From Streptomyces griseiscabiei (GTDB lineage Bacteria > Actinomycetota > Actinomycetes > Streptomycetales > Streptomycetaceae), in the NCBI RefSeq assembly GCF_020010925.1, contig NZ_JAGJBZ010000003.1, forward strand, positions 248,001 to 312,000: a DNA stretch of 64,000 nt. The letters are read 5' to 3'. The position numbers and the translations under genes were made by a program. The notes beneath the pieces were generated by a model. The model worked only from the letters and a program-made list of their open reading frames with translations. It searched no databases and was not told the DNA's origin. This document shows positions 27,065 to 35,604 of the stretch, piece by piece; position 1 is the stretch's first letter, and every line of letters starts with the position of its first letter.

Positions 27065-28198
27065 ATGCAGGTGTCGTCGCGGGGCGTTACGGTCGTGGCT
27101 CTCCTGGCGGATCCGGACGCGCCGACGGAGATCGCGCGGCGCATGGCCCGGACCCTTTCTGCTCGGCTCGCCGACAGATCGGGCCAGGCGCGACGGTTCG
27201 ACGTCGAGGTGGTCAGTGAGCCCTTCACCGCGGGGACGGAAGACCCGCCCACCTTGATGCGCCGGATCATGGACCGTGGGAGTACGGAGAACTGGGACAT
27301 CGTCGTGGCCCTCACCGACCTTCCGCTGCACTCACACGGGCGCAGGCTCGCTGTGAATGTGAATCACGCACACGGCCTGGCGCTGCTCTCTCTACCCTCC
27401 CTGGGAGGCATGCGACTGCAGACGAGGGCCCGGCGGGCCGTCGAAGAAGCCGTGCTGGGCATGGTGGGTCCGCAAACCACCGGGGCTGCAGGACCTCCGC
27501 GAAGTCAGCCGCTGTCGGGGCCCTCCGCCGATCACCTGGAGCCTGTTCATCCCGGCCGAACCGCTGAGAAGGAGACCGACGACCTTCGGTACGTCGTCAA
27601 CGGGCCGCGCGGTTACCTGCGGGTGCTCGCCGGTATGGTCCGCGCCAACCGGCCGTGGCGGCTGGTGCCGGGCTTGTCGAAAGCCCTGGCGGCGGCGCTC
27701 GCCACAGGGGCGGTCGCCACCGTGAACTCCACCGTCTGGAACCTGGCCGCGTCCCTCAGCACGCCACGCCTCGTCATCGCCGCGGTCGGATCTGTCGCGA
27801 TCATGATCGGCTGGCTGATCATAGACGCGGAGCTGTGGCATCGATCGGCGCAGAGCTCGCCGGAGGCGAGGCAGAGGGCGTGGTTGTACAACGCCTCGAC
27901 GGTCGCGACCGTGGGTATCGGGGTGCTCGTCTGCTACGTGGGTCTGATGGTCACCAACTGGGTGTGGGCGCTGTTCATCCTCAACGATCAGGTGTTCGCC
28001 TCCATGACGCGAACCCCGTTGCACGCCGGGGAGTACCTGACGCTGGCCTGGTTCGTCGCTTCGGTCGCCACCGTGGGCGGCGCGTTGGGATCAGGCTTGG
28101 AGAGCGACGAGGCGATCCGGGCGGCCGCCTACTCCAAGCGCGAACAGGAACGTCGCCACATGCTCCAGGACGACCACGCTGACCAGCCCTCGAAGTGA
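27065..28198 (+). CDS. Membrane protein of unknown function with cytoplasmic N-terminal domain
   Basis: A 377-aa protein. The N-terminal ~140 residues are soluble and alpha/beta (GVTVVALLADPDAPTEIARR; NWDIVVALTDLPLHSHGRRL). The C-terminal half has about four membrane helices: ALAAALATGAVATVNSTVWN, LVIAAVGSVAIMIGWLII, VATVGIGVLVCYVGLMVTNW and TLAWFVASVATVGGALGS. I do not recognise the family beyond conserved actinobacterial membrane protein. The ATG at 27065 follows GAGGAGG. It precedes the FUSC gene by 81 bp. Confidence 0.7.
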   Translation: MQVSSRGVTVVALLADPDAPTEIARRMARTLSARLADRSGQARRFDVEVVSEPFTAGTEDPPTLMRRIMDRGSTENWDIVVALTDLPLHSHGRRLAVNVNHAHGLALLSLPSLGGMRLQTRARRAVEEAVLGMVGPQTTGAAGPPRSQPLSGPSADHLEPVHPGRTAEKETDDLRYVVNGPRGYLRVLAGMVRANRPWRLVPGLSKALAAALATGAVATVNSTVWNLAASLSTPRLVIAAVGSVAIMIGWLIIDAELWHRSAQSSPEARQRAWLYNASTVATVGIGVLVCYVGLMVTNWVWALFILNDQVFASMTRTPLHAGEYLTLAWFVASVATVGGALGSGLESDEAIRAAAYSKREQERRHMLQDDHADQPSK

Positions 28199-28279
28199 AC
28201 CGCCACCAGCGCACATGGCTCCTACAGCGGCGGCGCGGTCGACGCGACCTGGCGGAACGCTCCGGCTAGGCTCACACCC

Positions 28280-30457
28280 GTGACGTGGCTGCGGGCCTTC
28301 AGGGAGGTCATGCGATCCGGGCTCACGATCGAGGAGACGCGGCTGGAGCCCTTGCTCGCGCTGCGCACGGCCGCTGGGGTGGCGATCGTCATCGGACCGG
28401 CCCTGTGGCTGGTCTCCCCCGCGTACGCCGCATCGGCCGCCCTCGGTGCCTACTCCGCGGGTGCGGCCACCTTCCAGCGCACCTGGCGGCCACGCAAGGT
28501 GATCGCGCTCGGCGCGGGCGCGGGTCTGGCGCTCAGCACCTTCGTGGGCTACCTGGCGGCAGGGCGACTCGTGACGTTCCTCCCGCTGCTGGCCGTATGG
28601 GCCTTTGCCGCGGGGATGGCGTGGGCCGTCGGATCGACCGCTGGAATCGTCGCAGCGACGACCGTCGGCAGCATGCTGGTGACCATCACCCTGCCGACGA
28701 GCGTCGAGCGAGCCCTGGAGCACGCCGCGATCATCGCGCTGGGAGGCGTGGCGCAGGCCGTGCTGATCTTGCTGTTCCCGATCCGCCGTTGGGGGGCGCA
28801 CCGTGACGCGCTCGCCGACGCCCTGGCCGCCATGGCGGACTACGCCCGCCGACTGCGACACGAACCGACCGCCCCGTTCGACCCGGAGCCGTTGATGACG
28901 GCCCGGGACGCGGCGGCCGTGACGCCGTCACAGGCCCGCACCCGTCCCCCCGTCCTCCACGGCCCCCGGGGCCTCGCCGAGCGCATTCGGCCGGTCGTCG
29001 CAGCGCTCGCCGACCCGGACATCGGCGCCCCGGCGGAGGGACCCGGGCGGGACCGCGCACGGGAGCTGCTCGACGCGGCCGCCGACGTGCTGGACGCGGC
29101 TGCCCGTTCGATCCGCCGCGGCATTCCCGCCGAGGTGCCGTCCGGGAGCGCGGACGTCCTGCGCGTCGACGAGGAGCATGAGGTGCTGGAGGGTCCCGCG
29201 CGGCAGGCCGCCGAGCGGCTCGTGGAACTGCTCGGCGAGGCGTTGGAAGTCGCCGGGAGCGGCGGTGTGCGCGGGAAGGCGCCCACGCCGCCCGGCCCCG
29301 CGAGCGGCCAGTTCCGGGTGCGCCCGACCATGTTCCGGCTGGTCCCGGTCGTCCTTCGAGCGGTCCGCCGTGAGCTCCGCCCGGACTCGCCCGTATTCCG
29401 GCACGCCGTCCGCCTGGCGGTGGTGGCCGTGCTGGGCTATCTGATCGCCTCCCGGCTACCCCTCGGCCACGGCTACTGGGCGCCCATCGCCTCAGTGATG
29501 GTGATGCGGCCGGACTTCCACCAGACGTACGCGCGTGCGGTGGCCCGTTTCGCCGGAACCCTGGCGGGGGTCGCGTTCGCCACCGCGATGGTGCGGGCCC
29601 TGGGCCCGGACGCCCACGTGTTCGGCGTGCTGGCGGTGGTCTCGGCGGGCCTGTCGTACACGCTGATCCGTACCGGCTACGCCTACTCCCAGTGCTTCAC
29701 TGCCGCGTACGTCGTCTTCCTGCTCGGCATGGGCGGCCAGGCATGGGAGCAGACGGTCCCGGAACGGGTGGTGCTCACCCTGTTGGGCGGGGCCCTGGCA
29801 ATGCTGGCGTACGTGGTGTTCCCCGCATGGGAGACACTCCGGCTGCCGGGCCGGCTTGCGGACTGGCTCGCCGCCAACGGCCGTTACGCGGCCGCCGTGC
29901 TCCGCAGCTACGCCGAACCGACCCGGGAGCATCGCGCCGACATGCGCAGGGCACTGCTGGCAAGCAGGGAGGCACGTGCCGCCTGGCAGGAGGCCTACGA
30001 CCAGGCAAAGCATGAACCGGTCCGTCCCAGGGGTCTGACGTCGCGTGAGGCGGAGGAGGCGCAAGAGGCGCTCCAGGGGTTCGGCCGGGCGGCGATGCTC
30101 ATGGAGAGCCACGTCCCGCGGGACGTCAGCCGTTCAGTCCCCGAGGCGGATCGGTTCGCCGAGGCCCTGGAGGAGGACACCGCGCAGGCGGCAGTCGACG
30201 TCCGCGAGCACCGGAATCCGGACTGGGCGCGCGTGGCGGAGGCGCTCCACGCCTGGGAGGGGGGCGCCGCCCGGGAACGGAGCCCGGTGCTACGACGCGG
30301 GGCGGAATTGCAGAAGCGGGCCCTGGAGGACCTCACGACGGCCGTAAGCCGCACCCCCCTGGAACGTGACGTCGGATCCGCTCTCGAGGAGCAACGGGTA
30401 CGGGGAGCCGCGGCTGCGGAAGGTGACGGATCAGGACCCGCGCGCCGGGGTGGGTGA
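28280..30457 (+). CDS. FUSC-family membrane protein (aromatic-acid exporter-like)
   Basis: A 725-aa protein with the two-module FUSC architecture: an N-terminal membrane block (residues ~25-175), a long cytoplasmic region, and a second membrane block (residues ~370-535) starting FRHAVRLAVVAVLGYLIASR. The latter contains GHGYWAPIASVMVMRPDFHQ, the family's signature segment. A cytoplasmic helical tail follows. FUSC proteins are associated with efflux of aromatic acids or with envelope stress. The start is GTG. The end overlaps the convergent PsiE gene by 27 bp. Confidence 0.85.
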   Translation: MTWLRAFREVMRSGLTIEETRLEPLLALRTAAGVAIVIGPALWLVSPAYAASAALGAYSAGAATFQRTWRPRKVIALGAGAGLALSTFVGYLAAGRLVTFLPLLAVWAFAAGMAWAVGSTAGIVAATTVGSMLVTITLPTSVERALEHAAIIALGGVAQAVLILLFPIRRWGAHRDALADALAAMADYARRLRHEPTAPFDPEPLMTARDAAAVTPSQARTRPPVLHGPRGLAERIRPVVAALADPDIGAPAEGPGRDRARELLDAAADVLDAAARSIRRGIPAEVPSGSADVLRVDEEHEVLEGPARQAAERLVELLGEALEVAGSGGVRGKAPTPPGPASGQFRVRPTMFRLVPVVLRAVRRELRPDSPVFRHAVRLAVVAVLGYLIASRLPLGHGYWAPIASVMVMRPDFHQTYARAVARFAGTLAGVAFATAMVRALGPDAHVFGVLAVVSAGLSYTLIRTGYAYSQCFTAAYVVFLLGMGGQAWEQTVPERVVLTLLGGALAMLAYVVFPAWETLRLPGRLADWLAANGRYAAAVLRSYAEPTREHRADMRRALLASREARAAWQEAYDQAKHEPVRPRGLTSREAEEAQEALQGFGRAAMLMESHVPRDVSRSVPEADRFAEALEEDTAQAAVDVREHRNPDWARVAEALHAWEGGAARERSPVLRRGAELQKRALEDLTTAVSRTPLERDVGSALEEQRVRGAAAAEGDGSGPARRGG

Positions 30458-30958
30458 CGGCTCCGGAGACGGGGAGCGCCGCATCTCCTGGAGCGGGAAG
30501 TAGTCCGCGGGCCGCGTTGAGCGCCGCCACACGTACACCGCTGTCGCCATCACGAGAATCAGCCCCGCCAGGATGAGCAGTTCGATCCCCTCGGTGTTCC
30601 ACCGGAAAGACTTCTCCGCCTCGGCCGTCACGATGAGCACCTTGCGGATGCCGGCAATCAGGCCGACGACGAGGAACGGCTCCGCGTCGAGGGTCTGGTT
30701 CCTGATGGTGAGTCGGACGGTGTGGAGCAGCTCGGCCACGATGAACAGCACAAGGCCGTTGTCCAGCGCGGAGAGAACGACCGCCTCCTCGCGGTACGGC
30801 CCCTGGATCGACCTGATGACGTCTCGGACCACACCGACGGTCAGAAGCCCCGCGAGCAGTACGAGGAGCCCAGCGACGACGAGGTGGATGCCGTCCTCGA
30901 TGAGCTGCAGGAGGCCCTGTACCCGGCCGCCCTCGATCTTCGGGAGAATGGGTCGCAC
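30431..30958 (-). CDS. psiE: PsiE-like phosphate-starvation/stress membrane protein
   Basis: A 175-aa membrane protein with about four helices: VVAGLLVLLAGLLTVGVVRD, VLFIVAELLHTVRL, PFLVVGLIAGIRKVLIVTAE and LILAGLILVMATAVYVWRRS. The pattern GLVLFIVAELLHTVRLTI and ..PFLVVGLIAGIRKVL.. is characteristic of PsiE. PsiE is also a component of proteobacterial heat-tolerance islands, which matches this neighbourhood. The short tail is disordered. Confidence 0.85.
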   Translation of the reverse strand: MRPILPKIEGGRVQGLLQLIEDGIHLVVAGLLVLLAGLLTVGVVRDVIRSIQGPYREEAVVLSALDNGLVLFIVAELLHTVRLTIRNQTLDAEPFLVVGLIAGIRKVLIVTAEAEKSFRWNTEGIELLILAGLILVMATAVYVWRRSTRPADYFPLQEMRRSPSPEPSPTPARGS

Positions 30959-31267
30959 AGTCAGATGCTAGGGGTGCCCCGGCCCGCAGGCGCGGCGTGC
31001 TGCCGAACGGGTGAACGAGCGGATCCCTCTCTGTGGTGGCAGCCTGAGGGAAGCGGCGAGGCGCGACATCACCGAGGCCTACCCGGCGGCAGGACAAGGG
31101 TGAGTCCCTGGACGTCCGCAATCTGCCGAGTTCTTACCGATCCGCAAGCGATAGCGAGACTCTGCGTTGCCGGAGTCGCGCGAAGCGATGGCGGGGAACC
31201 TGTACTGGGCCCGTTGCCGCGTGGCGGGCGGACCGTGCCGGAGGACGCGAAAGCACTGGAGTGTGTG
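30959..31267. other. Intergenic region upstream of the acetate kinase gene
   Basis: About 310 bp between psiE (minus) and the kinase gene (plus) must hold promoters for both. No gene, repeat or recognised operator was seen. Confidence 0.3.
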
Positions 31268-32410
31268 ATGAGTGCCGACAGCTCCCACGAGAGCCTTGGT
31301 GGTCACGTACTGGTCCTTGATGCCGGCTCTTCGAGCCTTCACATCGCACTGTTCGCGGCGGACGGCGAACGGGTGGCGGATCGAGACGCCTCGGAGCCTC
31401 CGGGGCCTGCTGCGGCGGTGGAACTGCGGAACTTCCTCAGCGAGGTGCCCACTCCTGCGTCGGTGGGTCACCGCATCGTCCATAGCGGTCCGCACCTGAC
31501 CGGACATACGCTGATCGACGCACGCGTACGGGCTCTGCTGGCGGACGTCGCCGATCTCACACCACTGCACGTGACGCCTGCCCTGAGTGTGGTCGATGCC
31601 GCACGAGAACTCCTGCCCGACGTTCCTCATGTCGCCTGCTTCGACACCGTCTTTCACAAGGATCTGCCGACAGAGGCGCGCACGTACGCCGTGCCGGAGC
31701 GATGGCGAGCCGAATACGGGCTGCGCCGGTACGGCTTCCACGGGCTTTCCTACTCGTGGGCACTGCAGAGGACGGCGCAGGCCCTGGGCCGACCCGTCGA
31801 CGACCTCCAGGTCGTGCTCGTGCACTTGGGCGGCGGCTGCTCGGCCTGCGCCGTCCGGAACGGACGCAGCGTGGACACCACCATGGGCCTCACTCCGCTG
31901 GAAGGCCTGGTGATGAGCCGGCGCAGCGGCAGCCTCGACCCCGGCGCGCTGCTGTGGCTGCAGCGGCGGCAGGGTCTGAGCACGGACGAATTGGATGACA
32001 TACTCCACCGGAATTCCGGACTGCTCGGCCTCTCCGGTACTTCGGGAGACACCCGGGACCTGGTGCGTGCCCGCGCGGAGGGTGATGCCGCGGCCGCGTT
32101 GGCGCTGGCGACCTTCACACTCAGCTGCCGCAGGGGCATTGCCTCGGTGGCCGCCTCGCTGGACCGGCTGGACGCGCTGGTCTTCACCGGGGAGATCGGC
32201 GAAGACCAACCCGAGGTACGCGAGGAGATCTGCTCGGCCCTGACTGTGCTCGGTGTACGAGGCGGGCTGCTCGTCCCCGAGCTGGAGGATTTGATGCGGG
32301 AAGGCCTCCGACGCATCGATCAGGCGGCGGGAGGTGTCCCGGTCCTCGTGGTCGCAACCGGCGAGACACAGCAGATCGCCGCCGAGACCCGACGGGTGCT
32401 CGGCATGTGA
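31268..32410 (+). CDS. ackA: Acetate-kinase-family protein, divergent
   Basis: A 380-aa ASKHA-fold carboxylate kinase. The family order is intact: LVLDAGSSSLHIALF, GHRIVHSGPHLTG, CFDTVFHKDLPTEARTYAVP, RRYGFHGLSYSWAL, LVHLGGGCSACAVRNGRSVD, DTTMGLTPLEGLVMSRRSG, LGLSGTSGDTRDL and VFTGEIGEDQPEVREEI. It deviates at usually conserved sites: the first motif has Asp where AckA has Asn (NAGSSS), and HLGNG reads HLGGG. No phosphotransacetylase or phosphoketolase gene is adjacent. The start at 31268 is where similarity begins. Confidence 0.85.
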   Translation: MSADSSHESLGGHVLVLDAGSSSLHIALFAADGERVADRDASEPPGPAAAVELRNFLSEVPTPASVGHRIVHSGPHLTGHTLIDARVRALLADVADLTPLHVTPALSVVDAARELLPDVPHVACFDTVFHKDLPTEARTYAVPERWRAEYGLRRYGFHGLSYSWALQRTAQALGRPVDDLQVVLVHLGGGCSACAVRNGRSVDTTMGLTPLEGLVMSRRSGSLDPGALLWLQRRQGLSTDELDDILHRNSGLLGLSGTSGDTRDLVRARAEGDAAAALALATFTLSCRRGIASVAASLDRLDALVFTGEIGEDQPEVREEICSALTVLGVRGGLLVPELEDLMREGLRRIDQAAGGVPVLVVATGETQQIAAETRRVLGM

Positions 32411-33139
32411 CTGGCCGAGGAAACTGCCGGCACATCCACACTTGCCTGGCCCGCGCAAAGAACCGGTCTCCTGCACCAAGACGACACGGGGGCGCGGCGA
32501 CGTCTGGTCCTGTATGCCGCTCCTGTCTGGTCACGGGCTGAGGTTCCACTGACCAGCATCAGAGCCCCGTACCGCCCCTTCGACGCCCGTAGGACACCCT
32601 GCGACCCCGACTGGCTAGCCCTCGGCATCCCGGTGCTGGTCACACGAGGCTTCAGTTCGCAGCCCTGCGTCGGAAACGCTCGGACTGCCTGTTCAGATCC
32701 TGAACCGGGAGCGCCGCTCAGAATCTGAACGGGGGGGTCGCTCAGATTCTGAGCGGCCGCGATGTTGCGGGCAGCGAGGACGTACTTGTCGCACCGGCAG
32801 CGACGACATGCAGCCACCAGCACCCCTGCCGCGGGTGGGGCGGTCTCCTTGCGCGGTAGGCACCGTGCGCGAGGCCGTGAACGCGTCCTCCACGACCTCG
32901 CCGACCGGGCCGCCGCCAGAGTTCCTCATCCGCCAGCGCGAACTGACGTTTTGCATTAGCGACTTCACGGTCTCACTAGCCAGAAGTGGCGCAGGTCACA
33001 GAAAGTGCGTCTCACCATTCGAGATATTCGGCTGACGCACCATCAGGAGTCACCCCTTGATGTGCACCTTGGGGGCACGCTGGCGGGACTTAGGGCACGC
33101 AAAGGGCACGCAACCCCCAAATTGGACTAGACAACAAAC
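32411..33139. other. Non-coding border region with possible transposase remnant
   Basis: About 730 bp separate the stress island from tRNA-Gly. A minus-strand frame near 32740-32823 (CRRCRCDKYVLAARNIAAAQ) resembles the zinc-ribbon end of IS605 OrfB/TnpB proteins, but too weakly to call. A plus-strand frame at about 33085-33125 (LGHAKGTQPPNW) resembles the C-terminal end of actinobacterial tyrosine integrases. Both are likely scars. Confidence 0.3.
32691..32754. repeat. Three phased 15-bp palindromes
   Basis: GTTCAGATCCTGAAC (32691-32705), GCTCAGAATCTGAAC (32716-32730) and GCTCAGATTCTGAGC (32740-32754) are near-perfect odd-centred palindromes. Successive starts are 25 and 24 bp apart. They form either an operator array or the subterminal structures of a decayed insertion element. 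No intact gene starts nearby. Confidence 0.65.
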
Positions 33140-33166
33140 AAACCCCAGGCCGCTGACCTGGGGTTT
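33140..33166 (-). terminator. Terminator of tRNA-Gly
   Basis: A perfect 10-bp hairpin (AAACCCCAGG / CCTGGGGTTT, 7-nt loop) lies directly 3' of the tRNA. On the minus strand it is followed by a T-rich run, a good intrinsic terminator. Confidence 0.8.
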
Positions 33167-33171
33167 CATCG

Positions 33172-33245
33172 TGGAGCGGGTGACGAGAATCGAACTCGCG
33201 CTCTCAGCTTGGGAAGCTGATGTTCTACCATTAAACTACACCCGC
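33172..33245 (-). tRNA. tRNA-Gly (anticodon CCC)
   Basis: On the minus strand a full cloverleaf can be drawn. The acceptor GCGGGTG pairs with CACCCGC, the anticodon stem TCAGC/GCTGA encloses loop TTCCCAA (anticodon CCC), and the T-loop is TTCGATT. CCA is encoded at the 3' end (33172-33174). It reads GGG glycine codons. Its 3' end faces the stress island, the usual side for element integration. Confidence 0.95.
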
Positions 33246-33299
33246 GTAAGACGCCGGTCGGTGCCGGTGTCGGAACGCGTCGTCACTTTACCTCATGTC

Positions 33300-33328
33300 G
33301 GGCCCCACGTGCTGAAGGCGTGGGGCCC
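33300..33328. terminator. Hairpin GGGCCCCACG/CGTGGGGCCC
   Basis: A perfect 10-bp stem with a 9-nt loop lies between tRNA-Gly (minus) and the small zinc-ribbon gene (plus). There is no U-tract on either side, as is common for Streptomyces terminators. Confidence 0.5.
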
Positions 33329-33541
33329 GGTGGTGTTTCCGGGGTGGGGACGGGGCTGCGGGGCGCGGGAGTTGGGGCGTACGGTGGGGGCGCGGAAGAG
33401 GGTCCGGGTGGGGCTCGGCGGGATCGGAGTGCCGCCTGGAGGGCCGTCCCAATCATCCCGTAATGTGGCGGCTCGTCGTCAGGTCGACGTAGGTAGGTCG
33501 ACAGCCAGACGCGGCTCTTGGGGAAGGGACTCTTGGACTTG

Positions 33542-33700
33542 ATGGAGCGCACCGTCGTCCGCTGTGCCGATGGGCACGTGTTCAGCACCGCTTCGTTCCC
33601 GATGCAGCAGGCCGAACGCCTCGGTCCTGGTCGGCTCATGCGCTGCCCACGCTGCGCGCGCTTGCGCAGCGTCGTGCCGGTGGCGTTGGAGAAGCGGTAA
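33542..33700 (+). CDS. Small zinc-ribbon-like protein
   Basis: A 52-aa protein with three cysteines: [18 protein letters not shown], then [15 protein letters not shown]. The CADGH and CPRC pairs could bind one zinc. Codon usage is typical of the host. It is upstream of dcd on the same strand. The function is unknown. Confidence 0.6.
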   Translation: MERTVVRCADGHVFSTASFPMQQAERLGPGRLMRCPRCARLRSVVPVALEKR

Positions 33701-33794
33701 CCACGACCACGGACGCCCACGGCTGTCCGTCGTGAAGGCGCGCGGAGTCCGTCCTGATGGTGGGCGGCCCGCGCGTCTTGCGTATCCTCGGGGC

Positions 33795-34370
33795 GTGCTT
33801 CTCTCAGACAAGGACATCCGGGCCGAGATCGACGCCGGTCGGGTGCGGATCGATCCGTACGACGAAACCATGGTGCAGCCGTCGAGCGTCGACGTGCGTC
33901 TCGACCGCTTCTTCCGGGTGTTCGAGAACCACCGGTATCCGCACATCGACCCCTCCGTCGAGCAGTCGGATCTCACCCGGCTCGTCGAACCCGAGGGCGA
34001 CGAGCCCTTCATCCTCCACCCCGGTGAGTTCGTGCTCGCGAGCACCTACGAGGTCATCTCGCTCCCCGACGATCTCGCCTCGCGGCTGGAGGGGAAGAGT
34101 TCCCTCGGCCGTCTCGGTCTCGTCACCCACTCCACCGCCGGGTTCATCGACCCCGGCTTCTCCGGGCACGTGACCCTGGAGCTGTCCAATCTCGCGACGC
34201 TCCCCATCAAGCTCTGGCCCGGTATGAAGATCGGTCAGCTGTGTCTGTTCCGGCTCAGTTCGCCGGCCGAGTTCCCGTACGGCAGCGAGCGGTACGGCTC
34301 CCGCTACCAGGGGCAGCGCGGGCCGACCGCCTCCCGGTCCTTCCTCAACTTCCACCGGACCCAGGTATGA
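33795..34370 (+). CDS. dcd: dCTP deaminase
   Basis: A 191-aa enzyme deaminating dCTP to dUTP in pyrimidine deoxynucleotide synthesis. The whole family pattern is visible: [60 protein letters not shown] (with catalytic Glu in the next segment, ..GHVTLELSN) and [11 protein letters not shown]. The start is GTG at 33795, giving the usual length. It overlaps the next gene by 4 bp (ATGA). Confidence 0.97.
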   Translation: MLLSDKDIRAEIDAGRVRIDPYDETMVQPSSVDVRLDRFFRVFENHRYPHIDPSVEQSDLTRLVEPEGDEPFILHPGEFVLASTYEVISLPDDLASRLEGKSSLGRLGLVTHSTAGFIDPGFSGHVTLELSNLATLPIKLWPGMKIGQLCLFRLSSPAEFPYGSERYGSRYQGQRGPTASRSFLNFHRTQV

Positions 34371-34885
34371 GCGCCGCCCCGGCCGCCCGCGAGAACCTCA
34401 CCTACGAGGCCTTCGGCACCGCCGTACGCGAACTCGCCCAGACCATCGCCGACGACGGGTACGAGCCCGACATCGTGCTCAGCATCGCCCGCGGCGGGGT
34501 CTTCGTCGCCGGCGGGCTCGCGTACGCCCTCGACTGCAAGAACATCCACCTCGTGAACGTCGAGTTCTACACCGGCGTCGGCACGACCCTCGACATGCCC
34601 GTCATGCTCGCCCCCGTCCCGAACGCGATCGACTTCTCCGACAAGAAGGTCCTGATCACGGACGATGTCGCCGACACGGGCAAGACGCTCAAGCTCGTCC
34701 ACGACTTCTGCCTCGACGCGGTGGCCGAGGTCCGGTCGGCCGTGATCTATGAGAAGTCCCACTCCCTCGTGAAGTGCGAGTACGTGTGGAAGCGGACGGA
34801 CGACTGGATCAACTTCCCCTGGAGTGTTCTGCCCGTGGTGCGGAAGTCGGGGGAGCCGGTCACCCCGTCGAAGGAAGCCCTTTGA
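34367..34885 (+). CDS. Phosphoribosyltransferase
   Basis: A 172-aa type I phosphoribosyltransferase-fold protein. The PRPP-binding motif is [17 protein letters not shown], with the flexible loop upstream and [20 protein letters not shown] at the N-terminus. The C-terminal hood contains [10 protein letters not shown], as in xanthine/hypoxanthine-type enzymes. The exact base is not determined. It is translationally coupled to dcd, consistent with nucleotide salvage. Confidence 0.9.
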   Translation: MSAAPAARENLTYEAFGTAVRELAQTIADDGYEPDIVLSIARGGVFVAGGLAYALDCKNIHLVNVEFYTGVGTTLDMPVMLAPVPNAIDFSDKKVLITDDVADTGKTLKLVHDFCLDAVAEVRSAVIYEKSHSLVKCEYVWKRTDDWINFPWSVLPVVRKSGEPVTPSKEAL

Positions 34886-35010
34886 CCCGGCGTTCCTTCG
34901 GGTAGTCGGGAAAGCTCTTCGGGCCCCCCGCCCGTGAACCCTTCCGGCCGCTTCGGACAACAGGGGGTGGAACGCACTCCACTCCTACTGCACGAAGAAG
35001 CGAGGGCCTC

Positions 35011-35604
35011 GTGGGGGACCCACCCACCGACGACGCGCTGGTCGTCCAGGAATCCCTGGAGCGGCCGGAGATCTTCGCCACGCTCTACGACAGACACGCC
35101 GCCGAGATCCACCGGTATGTGATGCGCCGGCTGGGCGACAGCCACGCCGACGACATCACGGCGCAGACCTTCCTCATCGCCTTCCGCAACCGCGCCCGCT
35201 ACGACGTCGCGCGCGCCAGCGCCCGGCCGTGGCTCTACGGCATCGCCAGCAACCTCATCGGCAGCCACCGCCGTTCCGAGGTGCGGGCGCTGCGGGCGCT
35301 GGCCCGTACCGGCGTCGACCCGGTGGCCGAGTCCTGGTCGGAACGGGCCGACGAGCGGGTGACGGCCGAGGCCTCGCAGCAGGCGCTGGCCGGGGCGATC
35401 GCGTCCCTGCCCGCGAAGGACCGGCATGTACTGCTGCTGGTCGCCTGGGCGGACCTGACCTACCAGGAGTGTGCCGACGCCCTCGGGGTGCCGGTCGGCA
35501 CGGTCCGCTCCCGGCTGAGCCGGGCACGGCGCAGGATGCGCACGGCGCTCGGCGCCGACCCCACCCTCGTAAGCGACCACCACGGGGCGGTAACCCATGG
35601 ATGA
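35011..35604 (+). CDS. ECF-type RNA polymerase sigma factor
   Basis: A 197-aa extracytoplasmic-function sigma factor. Region 2 reads FATLYDRHAAEIHRYVMRRL, DDITAQTFLIAFRNRARYD and RPWLYGIASNLIGSHRRSE. Region 4 reads LAGAIASLPAKDRHVLLLVA and YQECADALGVPVGTVRSRLS. The start is GTG at 35011. It overlaps the following gene by 8 bp, the normal arrangement for a sigma factor with a CU044_5270-type partner that probably acts on it. Confidence 0.92.
   Translation: MGDPPTDDALVVQESLERPEIFATLYDRHAAEIHRYVMRRLGDSHADDITAQTFLIAFRNRARYDVARASARPWLYGIASNLIGSHRRSEVRALRALARTGVDPVAESWSERADERVTAEASQQALAGAIASLPAKDRHVLLLVAWADLTYQECADALGVPVGTVRSRLSRARRRMRTALGADPTLVSDHHGAVTHG

Noticed and set aside
32320..32823. Intact TnpB/OrfB transposase
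   Set aside because: Only a short zinc-ribbon-like segment fits. No RuvC motifs are visible, so it was not called as a gene.
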